Assembly (NCBI GenBank): GCA_016928315.1
Contig: JAFGKZ010000121.1
Coordinates: 1 to 35,164, forward strand
Origin: Calditrichaceae bacterium
GTDB taxonomy: Bacteria > Calditrichota > Calditrichia > Calditrichales > Calditrichaceae
DNA length: 35,164 nt
Direction of reading: 5' to 3'
Below the pieces are notes generated by a model that saw only the letters and a program-made list of their open reading frames with translations, was not told the origin of the DNA and made no database searches. Within the stretch, counting starts at the first letter, position 1, and each line of letters opens with the position of its first letter. The position numbers and the translations under genes are program-made. Shown here piece by piece: positions 33,570 to 35,164 of the stretch.

Positions 33570-33672
33570 AAAGAAAAATGCGTCGTCAGCAATTGCAGTT
33601 TGCGGCAAGTCCTGTTTTATCTATTATTTGACTATATTAGCGCTCTTTGCGCCTTTGTGAGAGGTTTTAAAT

Positions 33673-34182
33673 TTGGGAATAAATATAGAAATAAAAGCGC
33701 GTTGTGATAATTTAGATGTTTTCAAATCAAAATTACTGCAATTGCCTGTTACCTTCGAAGGCGAAGATTTTCAAACGGACACGTTTTTTATAGTACCTCA
33801 CGGACGATTGAAACTGCGGGAATCTACATTATATGGCAATATTCTCATTCCATATCTTCGCCCGGATCAGGAAGGACCTAAACAATCTAATTATGAAATA
33901 ATCCCGCTTGCCGATTCTCAGAAAACAAAACTTTTACTTTCAAGTATACTTGGCATCAAAGGTGAAATAATTAAAAAACGCCAAATCTATTTATATGAAA
34001 ATGTTCGCGTCCATCTGGATGAAGTTGAAGGATTGGGTAGTTTTATCGAGTTTGAAGCCGTTATAGATGATGATTCAGAAATTGGGATAAATAAGGAAAA
34101 AATAGATTGGTTATTGTCCTATTTTAATATTGGTGCCGATCATCTGGTAAAAACCGCATACATAGAGTTGTTTGGAATTTAA
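33673..34182 (+). CDS. CYTH-domain protein (class IV adenylate cyclase-like)
   Basis: The 169-residue protein has the CYTH fold signs: the EXEXK-like opening NIEIKARC (residues 3-10), QTDTFFIVPHGRLKLRES near 40-57 with the basic strand, and a C-terminal EVEGLGSFIEFEAVID (E-x-E) strand. The family includes CyaB-type adenylate cyclase and thiamine or inorganic triphosphatases, which bind a triphosphate in a barrel with metal ions. No choice between them is safe. The start is TTG at 33673, with GAGAGG about 9 bases upstream; no in-frame ATG nearby preserves the EIKA motif. A short gap separates it from the aminotransferase, so co-transcription is possible. Confidence 0.8.
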   Translation: MGINIEIKARCDNLDVFKSKLLQLPVTFEGEDFQTDTFFIVPHGRLKLRESTLYGNILIPYLRPDQEGPKQSNYEIIPLADSQKTKLLLSSILGIKGEIIKKRQIYLYENVRVHLDEVEGLGSFIEFEAVIDDDSEIGINKEKIDWLLSYFNIGADHLVKTAYIELFGI

Positions 34183-34264
34183 ACTCGATTAAATCATATA
34201 ATAATTTTGCCTTAAATTATTACTTTTTTAAATTTGAGTATTATCTGAATATTGATTGGATTAC

Positions 34265-34735
34265 ATGTTAAGTAAAATTGAACAATTTATAAAATCGAAT
34301 TTTATGCTTGTCCAGGAGAAAAGCACACCGGATCAATTGGATCAAAAATTGAAAATTGCCACAACTGCATTATTTCTGGAAATGGCTTATATTGATTTTA
34401 ATTTAGAGCCTGAAGAAGAGGTGCAGATATCAAAAACCTTAACTGAATTGTTCGGTTTAGATTCCAGTAAGGTGGCAGATTTAATTGAAATTGCCAGAGA
34501 AGAACGTGAGGACAAATCTGATATCTGGACATTTGCCGGATTAATTAAATCTAATTTTACGCATGAACAAAAAATTCATATTCTTGAAAAATTATGGACA
34601 TTAATTTACACCGATGGTAAAGTTGATAAATTTGAAGATCGTTTAATTCGCAAAATTAGTACGCTGCTTGGATTGGAACATGGCGAAATGATCTCGGCAA
34701 AAATTAAGATACAAAAGAAATTAAATATTGAATAA
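34265..34735 (+). CDS. TerB-like helical protein
   Basis: The protein has 156 residues from ATG 34265 (MLSKIEQF); an upstream in-frame TTG at 34256 is possible but less natural. It is all-helical and acidic and resembles the TerB/TerB-like fold, seen in the pattern LKIATTALFLEMAYIDFNLEPEEEVQISKTL and the second repeat HILEKLWTLIYTDGKVDKFEDRLIRKISTLLGL, each with an acidic metal-binding loop (DxNxxPEE and DGKVDxxE). TerB-type domains bind divalent metal and occur in tellurite-resistance and stress systems, but many are of unknown role. A partial gene begins 21 bases downstream. Confidence 0.75.
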   Translation: MLSKIEQFIKSNFMLVQEKSTPDQLDQKLKIATTALFLEMAYIDFNLEPEEEVQISKTLTELFGLDSSKVADLIEIAREEREDKSDIWTFAGLIKSNFTHEQKIHILEKLWTLIYTDGKVDKFEDRLIRKISTLLGLEHGEMISAKIKIQKKLNIE

Positions 34736-34756
34736 TACTACATGAGGTAAATAAAA

Positions 34757-35164
34757 ATGAAACAATCATTTTATGAAATCGTGCTCGAAGGCAATTTTAT
34801 GCTGGTCCGAGGTTTTGTTGTTGGCTTTTTATCAGCAGTAAAACCAAACGGCTTATATTTTTTCCACCGTAAGGCAGGTATTCGCCGCGAAACATTAAAA
34901 GAGTTTCTGCGGGATTTTTTTGAAATGGATAATCATGTTCATTTTTGTCTGGAAGCCGATTTAGTTGATAATTTTAAAAAGGCTGTTGAATCTTCTGAAA
35001 AACAGACCGAGATGAAAGTACATTCCATAAAACTAATAAAAAGCGCGCGGTTTTCATTTGCCTATGAATTTTTCAATGAAGAATTAGCTCAAAAGACCAA
35101 AGAATTGCTTTCAAATTTACCCGAAGATTTGGTTATTAAAAATTACAAGCCCTATGAAAGTAAA
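34757..35164 (+). CDS. Hypothetical protein, C-terminus cut by window edge
   Basis: A frame opens at ATG 34757 with GAGGTAA about 7 bases upstream, and stays open for 136 codons to the end of the window. The protein begins MKQSFYEIVLEGNFMLVRGF and has alternating hydrophobic and charged segments, for example RRETLKEFLRDFFEM and VHFCLEADLVDNFKKAVESS. I recognise no family. There are no membrane segments or metal motifs. It lies 21 bases after the TerB-like gene on the same strand and is probably co-transcribed with it. Confidence 0.75.
   Translation, partial: MKQSFYEIVLEGNFMLVRGFVVGFLSAVKPNGLYFFHRKAGIRRETLKEFLRDFFEMDNHVHFCLEADLVDNFKKAVESSEKQTEMKVHSIKLIKSARFSFAYEFFNEELAQKTKELLSNLPEDLVIKNYKPYESK

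Noticed and set aside
1-35164. CRISPR arrays, tRNA or rRNA genes, prophage genes
   Set aside because: No regularly spaced repeats, no tRNA cloverleaf or rRNA signature and no phage structural or integrase genes were seen by eye.

Overview
ORGANISM. The window looks like an AT-leaning chromosome of an anaerobic or facultative bacterium. Pointers are a large pyruvate:ferredoxin oxidoreductase, a selenocysteine-containing SelD, a ferredoxin-ASKHA corrinoid-activator-like protein, a TorD-type chaperone and a bacterial microcompartment (BMC) locus. Shine-Dalgarno motifs of the AAGGAG type precede many genes. The intergenic spaces carry palindromic and cassette-like repeats of the kind I associate with FCB-group or related environmental bacteria (for example Calditrichota or Marinimicrobia-like lineages). 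That taxonomic guess rests on impression, not on a search. No rRNA, tRNA, CRISPR array or transposase was seen.

LAYOUT. 1-3000: selD (Sec-UGA plus a bacterial SECIS hairpin) converges on an ASKHA/ferredoxin protein. 3200-7650: TorD-like chaperone, an XPD/DinG-type Fe-S helicase with an N-terminal PD-(D/E)XK-like domain, a metallophosphoesterase and a SemiSWEET transporter. 7650-10645: an AT-rich, cassette-like accessory island (membrane protein; nitrilase-family hydrolase overlapping a DJ-1/PfpI protein) bounded by structured intergenic repeats. 10646-19790: mixed housekeeping and accessory genes (GNAT, DUF4256, AraC regulator, TrmO-like methyltransferase, a methyltransferase broken by an in-frame TAA, GNAT, GT39 glycosyltransferase, LysE exporter, HEAT-like protein, tautomerase, M14 carboxypeptidase). 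20077-27258: the BMC operon. 27314-31935: DHOD-like protein and NifJ on the minus strand. 32373-35164: PLP aminotransferase, CYTH protein, TerB-like protein and a gene cut by the window edge.

BMC LOCUS. In order it encodes an EutK-like shell protein (BMC-H domain, Lys-rich linker, winged helix), a ParA ATPase translationally coupled to it (ATGA overlap), a small protein with an EutQ-N-like motif and an amphipathic tail, a phosphotransacetylase, a BMC-H shell protein, an acylating aldehyde dehydrogenase with an N-terminal encapsulation-like helix, a MazEF-type toxin-antitoxin pair, a PduS-like flavo-Fe-S protein, and a PduT-like tandem-BMC shell protein with the pore-motif cysteine. Together these could turn an aldehyde into acyl-CoA, then acyl-phosphate, and move electrons across the shell. 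No signature enzyme that makes the aldehyde and no BMC-P vertex protein lies in the window, so the locus is either partial or a satellite locus.

MOST INTERESTING POINT. The coupling of a shell protein that carries its own predicted DNA-binding domain to a ParA ATPase suggests a nucleoid-based positioning or partition system for the microcompartment. It would be comparable in idea to McdAB of carboxysomes, but with the adaptor built into the shell.
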